From Frankia nepalensis (lineage in GTDB: Bacteria > Actinomycetota > Actinomycetes > Frankiales > Frankiaceae): DNA of 49,886 nucleotides. This document shows positions 24,537 through 34,500 of the stretch, one piece after another; position 1 is the stretch's first letter, and every line of letters starts with the position of its first letter. Below the pieces are notes generated by a model that saw only the letters and a program-made list of their open reading frames with translations, ran no database searches and was not told the DNA's origin. The DNA is taken from positions 6,075 through 55,960 of the forward strand of contig NZ_JADWYU010000247.1 of NCBI RefSeq assembly GCF_016786325.1, given 5' to 3'. Position numbers and translations under genes: made by a program.

Positions 24537-27500
24537 CGTGTGCCTTCCTCTTCCTCGGCCAGGCTGGCTTCGCCGACGGTGCCGACATGGCTGTTGTCAG
24601 GGATGTCCGCCGGACGGGGCCGACGGACGGCGCCACGGCCGATTCGGGCGGCCAGGTCCGCGGCGGTCCAGCCGGTCGCCGGGCGGACGTCCCAGCCGGC
24701 CGCCCGGTAGGCGTCGTCCCGGTCGGCGGCCTCCTGGTCGGACCGGTCGACAGAGGCGAGCACGACACCGACCCGCGTGTCCGGCCAGGCCAGCTCCGCC
24801 TGCCAGGCACCGGCCCCCAGCTCGAATCCGACCTCGGGCACCGGAACGGCTCCGGCGGCGTCGGCGGCCAGGGCCTGGACAAGATCGGCGATGCCTGGTT
24901 CGTCGGGGTCGACCAGGGCAAGCACTTCCCGCCATACGGGGTCGGCGAGAGCGCCAGGCCTACTCGCGGACCGCGCGGGCGTCGTCGGGCGGCCGAGCCA
25001 GGTGGACGTCTCCTGGTCGAGCGCCCGCGCCGCTTGCGCCTCGTCGAAACCGCCTCCCTCGGCCGCGGCGAGCAGGGTCGGGTCGAAGTCGTCGAGGCCG
25101 GTGACGGTCAGCTGGACGGCGTCGCCGGCGCCGTCCGCGAGGAACTGGACCAGGTTCGTCCAGGCCAGCCATGACGCCCACCGGCGGCCATGGACCGACG
25201 TGATCCCGGCCGCGTCGAGCCCTCCCGGTGCCTGGCCGTGGGACTCGTGACCCGCTGTTCCACCAGCTTGTTCGCTCGCCGAGCCGACGGCCTCGTCCCG
25301 GTCGTCGACGACGACCAGCGCGGAGAACACCCGGTTCGCCACGCCGGCCCGGTCGTCGATCAGGGCAAGCACCGGGCAGCCGGCATCATCGTGCGCCCGC
25401 ACCACGGTGATCGCTCCGGTGGAACGTGCCAGCTGCCCGCCGCGCAGCCCGGCGACGATAGCCGCGGGAACACCGGGCGCGTCGACCTGTGTGCGCCGGA
25501 CGCCTGCGGTCGCGAGCAGACCGGCGACCGTCGCTTCGGCCCGCATCCGCCACTGGCCGCTGTCCGGGTCCGCGAGGAAGGCGAGGAGCTGGTCGACCGG
25601 GTTGACCCAGACGTACCGGTCGAGCTCGTCGGCCGGTCGCGAGGCTGTGAGGTGCCGGTACATGCGGTGTGCCAGCTGCTGGGCCTGGCCCTGGTAAGGA
25701 GCACGTGGCGGGGAGGGCGCGCCCGGCGTCCTGGTTCGCCACTCGTCGACGTCGTTCCAGGTGAGCTGGAAGACCCGCACCCCGTGGGCACGTAGCCGGG
25801 AACGTTTGTCGGCGTCGTCGGCGAGCCGGTTGTGCTCGGCGGAGGCGTGGTAGCGGAAGCCGTCGAGGTAGACGGCGACTTCCATGGGCGGGCCGTCGAG
25901 CCGGGCGAAATGCACATCGGGCCGGGTGCCGGCGATGGTGTGCTGCAGCCGCATCCGCCAGTGCGCGATCCCGCCGTCGGGCCCGGTGATCCGAAGTTCG
26001 GCGACCCGGACGCCGCCCGCGATGGTCGCGCTCGCGCTCAGCGTCCCGGGAGTGTCCGTTCGGGCGGCCCAGGTCCGCAGGCCGTTGAGGAACCGAGCCT
26101 CCAGCTCGCTTTCCACCAGATGGATCATCGATGCCTGGTCGGCGGGAGCGCTGTCAGCGACCTCCCAGCCATCGAGCAGTTCGCGCAGAACGGCGACGGC
26201 CTCGGCCCGCTGGATCTGGGCGAACTCGTCGCGGCGGGCGTAGCGCAGCAGGCAGCGAGGACAGCCGGGCCGGCCGGCGTCTACGCATGGGCAGGTCTCG
26301 ATCGCGTCCAGAGCGGCGGTCAGGACCTTGTGGAAACTGTCCGGGTCGGCGAGCCGGTGCAGGTAGCCGGTGCCGCCCGGCTGGCTGTCGTAGAGGACGA
26401 GGAACTGCCGGGTCGTGCCGGTCGCGCTGTCGGGCATGACCGTGGACGTGAGCCGCAGATGGTCGGGGCTGCCCCGGTACGCGCGGGAGATCCCAAGCCG
26501 CAGCGCCGCCGCGAAGGATGCCCGCCGGGTCGTGATCGACTGTGTCAGGGCGGGCACCAGGATGCGGATCGCCTCGGTGTGCAACTCGTCGGCGAGCAGC
26601 ACCGGCTGGTGGCGTGCCGACGTGGGGTTACGGCGGTGCCGGCAGTAGAGCCGGTGGTGCTCGTGGCCGCGCAGCCCGTCGCCGGACTCCGACCGCTCGC
26701 CGTTCACGGTCCCTGGGCCTTCAGCTATCTGGCCGAAGCCGGTGCCGCTGGCCGTGGTCGCGGGTGGGCCGTCCACCGCGGTGCCGCCGCAGTCGACGCA
26801 CACCTGGAACGGGTTGAGCGACACCGTGTCGCCGGCGAAGAGATCTGTCGGGTTCCGATCGGGCCGGGTCGCGCCGAGGTTGAACGTGCGGACGGCCGCG
26901 GGACGGGCATAGTCGACGCCGAACGTCGCTCCGGTGTGCCGCCAGGAGCGCAGGATCCGCGCCGGGTCGACGTCGACGGTGGTCAGGGTCGTGTAGAAAC
27001 GGCCCTCGCGGTCGTCGACCTCGTCGCGGATCCGGACATCCTCACGCCGGTCGATCGCGGTGACCCTGGTCGGGCGAAGCACGGTGAACTTCGAGCCGGA
27101 GTCGCCGATGCCGGTGTGCCGGCAGCGCTCGCACGGCCCGGTGTTGTCAACAAGGTGACCGTAGGACTCCTGCGGCCCGGCCGACGCGCCGGCGGCCAGC
27201 TCGGGCTGGGGGGTCCGCACGAAGCCACAGGCGGGGCAGATTCGCCACGTCTCCCAGGCGGGCTTCGTGCGCGGGCCGATATCGAGGCCGGTGACGCGGT
27301 GGGCGTAGCCGCGCACGTAGTACGTGTTCCCGGGAGCGATCTCGGTCAGGGCCTGGCGGACGGGGCGGTCGTACTCGCGGACCTCGCTGATGTACCGGCG
27401 CTCGCCGTTGGCGCTCTGCTCTTCCCAGGTGAGGGTGGCCTCCAGCGTCGTCGCGCCGTCGAACAACGCGTAGTTCGGCAGCAGCCCCAGGTCGACGAGG

Positions 27501-30500
27501 GTGCCGTGCGCCGACCGCCCGGTGATCTGGCCGGCGAGGCGGGCGAGCGCGCCCCGCTGCGCGGACAGGGCCCGGTAGTCGCGCCGCTGGTCGTCGTCGG
27601 ACTGCAGCAGACCGGCGCGGGCCAGGTCGATGGTGTCGAGCCGGCCGCGCAGGCCCGCGATCCGCTGCTCCCACGCCGCCACGGCCGCGTCGATGACGTC
27701 TCTGAGCCCGCCGACGGCGAACTCTCGCAACTCGGCGGCGGCGGTCGCGCTCAGCTGCGCGCCGCCCGCGCTGGCTTCGGTCGTGCCCCCAGTCCAGGGG
27801 ATGTCGTCGCCGGTCGCGGTACCGCTGTCGGTGCCGACGGCTGGCTCGTTCCCGGCAGGACTGTCGTCGGTGACGCCGAACAGGGCCAGGAAGTTCTCGA
27901 CTTCGGCCGCGCCGGTCTTCAGCGCGGCGAGGGTGAAGTCCGTGAGCCAGCTGTCGAGCCCGAACAGCGCTCCCGCCCGGCGCGGCAGCGGGCGGGCTCC
28001 GGGCAGGCGATCGCGGGCCGCGAGGTCGATCAGGTGGGCGAGGTACTGGCGGCGCAGGATCTCGATGGCCGACAGGTATGTGCCCGGCGGCGCGATCTCC
28101 CCGGCGATCATGTCGCGGGGCTCTGTCAGGTAGTACTGCTCCCGCTCGCCCCGGCCCAGCAGCGTAAGTACGAACGCGTTGCCGCTGGCCCGGCCCGCGC
28201 GGCCGGCGCGTTGGACGTAGTTCGCCGGTCCGGCGGGCAGCGACGCGAGTAGCACCGTCTCCAGTTCGCCGATGTCGATGCCCAGTTCGAGCGTCGGCGT
28301 ACAGGAGAGCACGTTCGGGTCGGTGTAATGGGCGCCGTCGCGGAACCTCCGCTCCACGGTCTCCCGCTGCTCCCGGGTGAGCAGGCCGGTGTGCTCGTCG
28401 GTGACGACCCGGAACGCGCCACTCTCCCGGTAGAGACGCCGGTAGTAGTCAGCGGAGGCCCGCGGCAGGACGGCGTGCCGCAGCGTGCCGGGGCAGCGGT
28501 AGCGGTGGCACGGCTGGCCGACCCAGTCGGCGATCCGTGCTGGTGGAACGGTCTGCGTCCACGCGCAGGCGTCGCAGCGTACGCCCGCGTCCCGTGCCTG
28601 CTCATCATCGAGGCCTAGGACGGTGATGTGCCCGGGCTGCAGGCCGTAGACGGTGATCCCCGAGGCCGGCGTCGCGCCCCGGCGGGGCTGGTGTGAGTTG
28701 CCGAGCGGGCGGACGATGACCCGCTGGGCGACCGCGCCCTCCTCGGCGAGCCGAGGCAGCAGGGCGCGCAGGTAGTCCGACGCGTGGTCGCGGCCCAGCC
28801 CGAGCGTGCGGGCCGTCCAGTCCTGGTACCAGTTGCCGGTGCTGGCCAGCAGGTCGAACTGGGTGCGTGGCCGGGATGCCGTCATGAGGAACGCCGGGGC
28901 CGCCAGGCTGCGGGGGAACGCGGGCATGCCGTTCGGCCGGCCACCCCAGATCCGGAAACGCCGGCCGCCTTCGGCCAGGTACTTGTCCAACCAATGGTGA
29001 TACACGGCGCCGCGGATCCGCAGCCGCTCCAGCAGGCCCCGCAGGTAGGCGTCGTAACGCGCGTCCGTCAGCTCGTCGGGTGACAGCGGCTGAACCTGGG
29101 TGCGCAGGAGGGTGTCGCGGGCTAGGCCGCGGATCCGCGCGGCGTCCCGCAGATCGACCTCGGCCGCGACCGAGCGGGTCAGCTCCAGCGTGCGGCCATT
29201 GCGGGACCGCAGGCCGAACTCGAGCACGGTGGCGAAACCGAGCCGGTCGGCCAGCAGCCGCCAGGTGGCGCGCCGGCCCCGTTCCCGGCCTGACAGCAGC
29301 GCGTCGACGCCTTCGACGTCGTGCAGTTCGGGCGGGACCAGGGCTGCCAGCGTTTCCGGGTCGGCGGCGTCGGCGATCAGGTCCGCGATCAGGTCGTTGA
29401 GCGCGACCGGCCGTCCGTCCGTCAGCTGGGCCGCGAGCAGCGCCCGAAGCGAGAACGTGAAGGCACGGGCCGCCACGAACCCGGCCCGGTGGGCCGCGTC
29501 CTGAACCGAGTCGTTGAACAGCAGGGTGTGGCGGGACTTCGGCGTCGGCAGCTCGCCGCCGGTGAACAGCTGGCTGATCGAGACGGACGCCAGCGCCGCG
29601 AGGCCGGCGCCCAGGTAGCGGATGCCCTGTTCCAGGCCGCAGGCAGGGCAGCGGTCCGCCTCCGCGCCGGCCTCGTCGGCGAACGCGCACAGCACCGCCA
29701 CGCCCGGCTGTTCGACCGCGGGGTCGTAGACATGTAGCGCGGTGCCCGCGGCGTCGAGGATCATCACCGGGTTCTCGGCCGGCGCGCCGCGTTCGTGCTC
29801 GGTCGCCTGGATCAGCGCCCGGACTCGCCGCTTCTCCCGGCCGACCCCGGCCCGGTAGATCTTGGTCGGATCGGTGACGAGCTCGTACGGATTGCGCTCT
29901 GGGGAGAGTGCCGCCCAGCCGGACCGGCCGCAGTGACGGCAGTACACGGCTGGCAGCAGCGGCTGCCCGCTGTCCGCGACCACCGAGGCCGCCGACACCG
30001 CCGCGCCGCCGGGCATGGCTGGGACCGTTGGGGCGTCGCCGTCGTCCATCGCGACCGTCGTCGCGAGGTCCAGCGCCGGCGTCGGCGCGGGACGCTGCTC
30101 GCCGTCCCACGCGAAGGCGGGATGTACGGCGACCGCGCGCAGCAGCCGGGAGACCGCCCGCACCCACAGGTGGGTCTCCACCGCGACGAGTGGGCGGCGC
30201 GGGTCGTCCGGGTCGCGGGCCGTCGAGAGCAGCGCGACGAACCGGGCCAGCGCCGCCGCCGCGACCTCCGGCTGGTTGGTCAGGGCCAGACCCCAGGCAC
30301 GCAGGTCCTCGCGGGGGAAACCTTCCAGTGCCTCATCGGCGGTCCGGGGCAGGTCGCCGAGCAGGCGCAGCACGGCACGCGTCAGCTTGTGCCGGCGTAG
30401 GAACGTGCCCAGCAGCGTCGGCGTCAGCGGCCCCTCGGCCGCCGGGCCGAGAACGGCGACAGCCAGGGGGCGCATCGCCGCCAGTTGGCGGGCACGAACA

Positions 30501-31537
30501 GCCTCGTCATCGGCGGGGCCGGCGAAGCCAAGGGCGGGACCATCGAAAGGCAGCGTGGCGAGAGCGGCCGGATCTGGGTCGGGTAGCGAGAGGTCCGGCT
30601 CCTGGAGCACCTCGCCTGGGGACAGCCGGTCCTCGCCGATCACCGAGGTCTCGTCGAACGGCGTTCCAAAGATCTCCTCGGCGACGGCGCGGATCGCCAG
30701 CACCGTGTCGTCCGCGAGCGCGCCCGAGCCGAGCGTCGCCGACGTCGCCACCGGGCAGACCGGGCCGAGCGGCCGGCCGGGCTGAGCCACGCCGATGACC
30801 GCGCCGAGGCGGCGCAGCAGCATCGCGACGTCGGTGCCCTGCGCGCCGTCGTAGGTGTGGAACTCGTCAAGAACAACGTAGGCCAGGCTGCTGTCCTGCC
30901 AGAGGGGGACGTCCTCTGAGCGCTGCAGCAGCTGGTCGAGCATCTTGTAGTTCGTGATCAGAATGTCGGGCGGGCTTCGGCGGATTGCCGCCCGGTCGGT
31001 CAGCACCCGGCGGTAGCCCTCCGCCGGGGTGTCCCCGATGTAGAGGCCGGCCGTGACGGCAGCCAAGTCCGGGTGCTCCAGGTAGGCGTTCAGACGGGCC
31101 GTCTGGTCGGAGGCCAGCGCGTTCATCGGGTAGAGCAACAGCGCCTTCACACCCGGACGGCCCACGGCGGCTTCACGGCGGCAGTGGTCCAGGATCGGTA
31201 CCAAGAACGCCTCGGTCTTGCCCGAACCGGTGCCCGTCGTGAGCACTGTCGGCTCGGCCGGGCCGTGCTTCGTCGACAGCCGCGCGAACGCCTTCGCCTG
31301 ATGCGCCCGCGGCGTCCAGTCTTCCGGCGCCCAGTCGACGTGCTCCCGCCAGCCGGCCTCGGCGTCGCGGAACGGCATCCGGACGCGGACATACGGACCG
31401 CGGTAAATCCCGTACTCCGGGTCGTCGAGAAACGCGGCCAGCGCCTCCTGCTCACCGGAGTCCGTCAGCGCGAACGTCGTCGTCAGATACTGCGTCAACG
31501 ACCGCCGCAGCCCCTCGGCGGCAATGGTGGGCCTCAT
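24533..31537 (-). CDS. Giant YprA/DruE-like DEAD-box helicase with DUF1998-like and Vsr-like nuclease regions
   Basis: In this 2334-aa protein, helicase motifs are Walker A TGTGSGKT (101-108), LLYPMNALASDQ, DEFH box (224-227, LDEFHTYDGAQGTD), VATSATLG, and far downstream TPTLELGIDIGELETVLLAS with QRAGRAGR near 1105. A DUF1998-type segment with a Cys cluster (CPCVDAGRPGCPRCLLRYAR near 1748) follows. Then a Vsr/DUF559-like fold near 1860-1930 (RPDVHFARL, MEVAVYLDGFRYHA, RSRLRAHGVRVFQLTWND). Further C4-type clusters (CPACG, CRHCG, CDACAW) suggest zinc fingers. Size and layout match DruE of Druantia or a DrmA-DrmB fusion of DISARM. Likely role: DNA translocation and cleavage of invading DNA. It is coupled by 4-bp overlaps at both ends. 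Confidence 0.88.
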   Translation of the reverse strand: MRPTIAAEGLRRSLTQYLTTTFALTDSGEQEALAAFLDDPEYGIYRGPYVRVRMPFRDAEAGWREHVDWAPEDWTPRAHQAKAFARLSTKHGPAEPTVLTTGTGSGKTEAFLVPILDHCRREAAVGRPGVKALLLYPMNALASDQTARLNAYLEHPDLAAVTAGLYIGDTPAEGYRRVLTDRAAIRRSPPDILITNYKMLDQLLQRSEDVPLWQDSSLAYVVLDEFHTYDGAQGTDVAMLLRRLGAVIGVAQPGRPLGPVCPVATSATLGSGALADDTVLAIRAVAEEIFGTPFDETSVIGEDRLSPGEVLQEPDLSLPDPDPAALATLPFDGPALGFAGPADDEAVRARQLAAMRPLAVAVLGPAAEGPLTPTLLGTFLRRHKLTRAVLRLLGDLPRTADEALEGFPREDLRAWGLALTNQPEVAAAALARFVALLSTARDPDDPRRPLVAVETHLWVRAVSRLLRAVAVHPAFAWDGEQRPAPTPALDLATTVAMDDGDAPTVPAMPGGAAVSAASVVADSGQPLLPAVYCRHCGRSGWAALSPERNPYELVTDPTKIYRAGVGREKRRVRALIQATEHERGAPAENPVMILDAAGTALHVYDPAVEQPGVAVLCAFADEAGAEADRCPACGLEQGIRYLGAGLAALASVSISQLFTGGELPTPKSRHTLLFNDSVQDAAHRAGFVAARAFTFSLRALLAAQLTDGRPVALNDLIADLIADAADPETLAALVPPELHDVEGVDALLSGRERGRRATWRLLADRLGFATVLEFGLRSRNGRTLELTRSVAAEVDLRDAARIRGLARDTLLRTQVQPLSPDELTDARYDAYLRGLLERLRIRGAVYHHWLDKYLAEGGRRFRIWGGRPNGMPAFPRSLAAPAFLMTASRPRTQFDLLASTGNWYQDWTARTLGLGRDHASDYLRALLPRLAEEGAVAQRVIVRPLGNSHQPRRGATPASGITVYGLQPGHITVLGLDDEQARDAGVRCDACAWTQTVPPARIADWVGQPCHRYRCPGTLRHAVLPRASADYYRRLYRESGAFRVVTDEHTGLLTREQRETVERRFRDGAHYTDPNVLSCTPTLELGIDIGELETVLLASLPAGPANYVQRAGRAGRASGNAFVLTLLGRGEREQYYLTEPRDMIAGEIAPPGTYLSAIEILRRQYLAHLIDLAARDRLPGARPLPRRAGALFGLDSWLTDFTLAALKTGAAEVENFLALFGVTDDSPAGNEPAVGTDSGTATGDDIPWTGGTTEASAGGAQLSATAAAELREFAVGGLRDVIDAAVAAWEQRIAGLRGRLDTIDLARAGLLQSDDDQRRDYRALSAQRGALARLAGQITGRSAHGTLVDLGLLPNYALFDGATTLEATLTWEEQSANGERRYISEVREYDRPVRQALTEIAPGNTYYVRGYAHRVTGLDIGPRTKPAWETWRICPACGFVRTPQPELAAGASAGPQESYGHLVDNTGPCERCRHTGIGDSGSKFTVLRPTRVTAIDRREDVRIRDEVDDREGRFYTTLTTVDVDPARILRSWRHTGATFGVDYARPAAVRTFNLGATRPDRNPTDLFAGDTVSLNPFQVCVDCGGTAVDGPPATTASGTGFGQIAEGPGTVNGERSESGDGLRGHEHHRLYCRHRRNPTSARHQPVLLADELHTEAIRILVPALTQSITTRRASFAAALRLGISRAYRGSPDHLRLTSTVMPDSATGTTRQFLVLYDSQPGGTGYLHRLADPDSFHKVLTAALDAIETCPCVDAGRPGCPRCLLRYARRDEFAQIQRAEAVAVLRELLDGWEVADSAPADQASMIHLVESELEARFLNGLRTWAARTDTPGTLSASATIAGGVRVAELRITGPDGGIAHWRMRLQHTIAGTRPDVHFARLDGPPMEVAVYLDGFRYHASAEHNRLADDADKRSRLRAHGVRVFQLTWNDVDEWRTRTPGAPSPPRAPYQGQAQQLAHRMYRHLTASRPADELDRYVWVNPVDQLLAFLADPDSGQWRMRAEATVAGLLATAGVRRTQVDAPGVPAAIVAGLRGGQLARSTGAITVVRAHDDAGCPVLALIDDRAGVANRVFSALVVVDDRDEAVGSASEQAGGTAGHESHGQAPGGLDAAGITSVHGRRWASWLAWTNLVQFLADGAGDAVQLTVTGLDDFDPTLLAAAEGGGFDEAQAARALDQETSTWLGRPTTPARSASRPGALADPVWREVLALVDPDEPGIADLVQALAADAAGAVPVPEVGFELGAGAWQAELAWPDTRVGVVLASVDRSDQEAADRDDAYRAAGWDVRPATGWTAADLAARIGRGAVRRPRPADIPDNSHVGTVGEASLAEEEEGTR

Positions 31538-34500
31538 CCGACGGCCTCCAAGCTCACAGGATCCTCGGACTCCCGCCAGCCAGCTTCACGGGCCGCCTGC
31601 AGCCGAGCCGAGAAGACCGCGTGCGCGGCCCGCATCTCGGCCTCGCGATCGGCCTTGTAGAAGGGAGCGGCGTAACCGGCCGGCGGCAGTTTGTGGGTAG
31701 GGCGCTCAAGGTGTTCCTGGAGTTCGATGAAGTCTTCCTTCGTCTGGCCGTGACCGTAAGTGTTGAAGTTCGCCGCGATCTTCCGCCCGTTCGCGTCGAA
31801 CCACGTCTGCGCGTCGTAGTCCACGAGCTGCGGGAACCGGGACCGGTAGATCGCCACGAGTGCGTCAATGCTGATCCCCAGCCAGACGGACACCAGAGCG
31901 TCGATCTCGACCAACGCCGCCCGCCGTGCATACTCCGCCCGCAACGGAGTCTCGCGTCCCCACTCTGGCCCGACGTCCGTCAACGGCTCCAGCTGCGGCC
32001 AGGCCACCGCCCAACCGTCCCGATCAACACAATTGGCGTCGTACAACTCGGTCCATAGCGGAGCGTAAGAGGTGGTCAGGCAGTTTAGTCGTAGCGTGCG
32101 AAAAATCAGCGCAGATGCCAATGGGTGATCGAGAGAGCCATTTGGCATCGCTCTCGCTTCCGTGACATGCAAGTGCGCCCGTCCTGCGATTCGCAACACA
32201 TAGTCAAGAGGAAGCGCACTCCAGAAGCCGGCTACGAGTACGGTCATCTGGTTGCTGGGAGCGGCGAGGGAGTGGACGGCATCCACATGCGACGGCCCGG
32301 GTGGCAATATGGCGGCGAACAGTGACCGTTCGGTGTTCGTGGCAATCATGGATCGCCAGAAGAGGCGGAAATAGTCGGAGAATGGCTTGTCGTTCCACAC
32401 GTCCTGTGCTGCCACGAACCGATCGGGTTGGCAGGCGGGGACGTAATCTGTGGCGGGAATGTAGTTCCCGGACAACCTCACAAGACCGACCGGCTTGTCG
32501 GTGTGCTTCGTCTCGGGTGGCTGCTTCGCTATCGGCGTCGATATCGCGAACTGGGGTCCACGGATAATGACTTCGCGCCAGTCTGCCGAACTTCGAGTTT
32601 CCGCCCGGATCAAACCGGCTTTCTTGGCTCCCGATTCGTTGTAGCCTCGGCTCATCCACAAGACGTCGTCGCCGACCCGATGGCGCCACGATGACAGCGA
32701 CTCGATCGCGTTCTGCTCGTCCGAACTTAGCGGAAAAAGGAGACGCGCCTGCTGTGGGTCGTCGGCCTTATCGCCAATAAGACCGTTCCACTCCGCGAGT
32801 GTCTTCATGTTAACGTCTATCAGACGCCTGCGATGCGGCCGCAGGTCCCAGGTCCCGAAGCGCTTCATTCCAGGCGTGCCACCGGTACCATCATGGTCAA
32901 TCGACGCGGCCAGCGTCGCGGGATCACATAGCCAGTTTACGTGACCGAAAGAGGGTTCCCGGATTCCCCCATAAATATGAACGCCGAACTCCGTGTTCCA
33001 GTTGATGTCACTGAAGATCAATAGTCTATTATGGAAGTGGGCGTGGAGGCGGAGGTGGCCGTACGCTGCCGCACGCAGACGCGCCTCCTGGGTACCTGAA
33101 AAGTGCGTGTCTGGGTGTATGAGACCGCCAGTTCCTTGCCGATGGGCATGCCGGAATACTTGGACCATGAAGGCGCGGTACAGGTTTGGCTGTGATCCGG
33201 ACAGCAGGTCATATGTTGCCCCCGAACCAAGAGATGCGACCAGTCCCGCATTGGAGGCGAGTTCCGAGAGTAGGTACGCGCGCGAGCTAGGCGCGGAAAT
33301 CCATTCCTTCTTCCTGGAGTTCCAAACCTCTACAGGCGGCTGTTCATGCAATGTGAACCACGGGTCATATTCCCCAAGGATGACTCCTTCGTCCCAGCGT
33401 GGACGGAACCATGGAGGATTACCGACCTGGAGGTCGAAGCCGCCGTGTTGGAAGACTTGGCCGAACTCGACCTCCCAGTGGAAGAAGCCCTGGCGCTTGG
33501 CGATCTGGTCGACCGTTTCTAGCCAGGGGAAGAGCTCCGGGAGACGCGTCCAGTCCTCCTGGCCCATCCACGCGGCCAGGCCGTCCTCGTGGTCCTCGAG
33601 GGCGTCGAGGGACGTGAACTGGCTGATCAGGGAATCCTGGGCGACGTCGCCCCGGCCGATCAGGGCTGTGGCGAAGCGGATCCAGTGGTCGAGGCTCGCC
33701 AGCGGGACTGCGCCGCGGGATCGTTCTGGTCGCTTCGCCGACTTCCCGCTGGACAGCGTGGACCGGCCGTTCGCGGCGGCGGGCGCGGCGAGCGCCAGGC
33801 CGGTCTCCTCTCCGAAGATCGACAGTTCTTCCCACGTCACGACCCTGGTCGCGTCGTCGTCAGCTGCGCGGAGACGCTCGGCCGCCGGCTCGGGGACAAC
33901 GCTGGTGACGGTGAGCGGGGCGCGTCCGTAGTCGAGACCGGTGCCGTCCAGCAGACCGGCGCCGTCGACGGGCCAGAACCAGAGAGCGCACCAGGCGTCC
34001 ATCAGCTTCTTCAGCCGCCAGTACGGCGTGCCGGGCGCCTCCAGGTCGTCTTTGATCTTCTGGCGGGAGACCAGTTCGCGGACCTCGGGGAGGTCGTCGG
34101 CGCCCCAGACGTCGATCTGGCGGCGGATCTCGCGTTCGGAGATCTCCAGGCGCTGCTGGACGAGGCTCCACAGGTACTCGACGCGCCGGGCGAGCGCCGC
34201 CAGCTGGTCGGCCTGGCTGGGCTTGCTCTTCGTGCCCTTCGTCGTCGGCGCCTTGGTGATGGCGCGGCGCCACGTGGCGAGCTTCTTCGCGTCGTCGGGC
34301 GCGAGCTCCTTAGCTTCCTTCTCGGCGGCGACCGCACCCCAGCCGGCGGCGGGCAGCAGGAAGTGGTGAATGGCCCCGGCGGGCAGCTCGCCGTCGCGGA
34401 ACGGGTGGTCGACCGGGGCGCTGTTCAGCCATGAGCGGTCGGCCAGCGTGGCGGGCAGGTAGTAGCGGCGGCCGGCGCCGACGAGGGAGTTGCCGCGGCG

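Noticed and set aside
25832-28252. 806-aa open frame on the plus strand
   Set aside because: It is entirely antisense to the giant helicase gene and has shadow-type composition without motifs.
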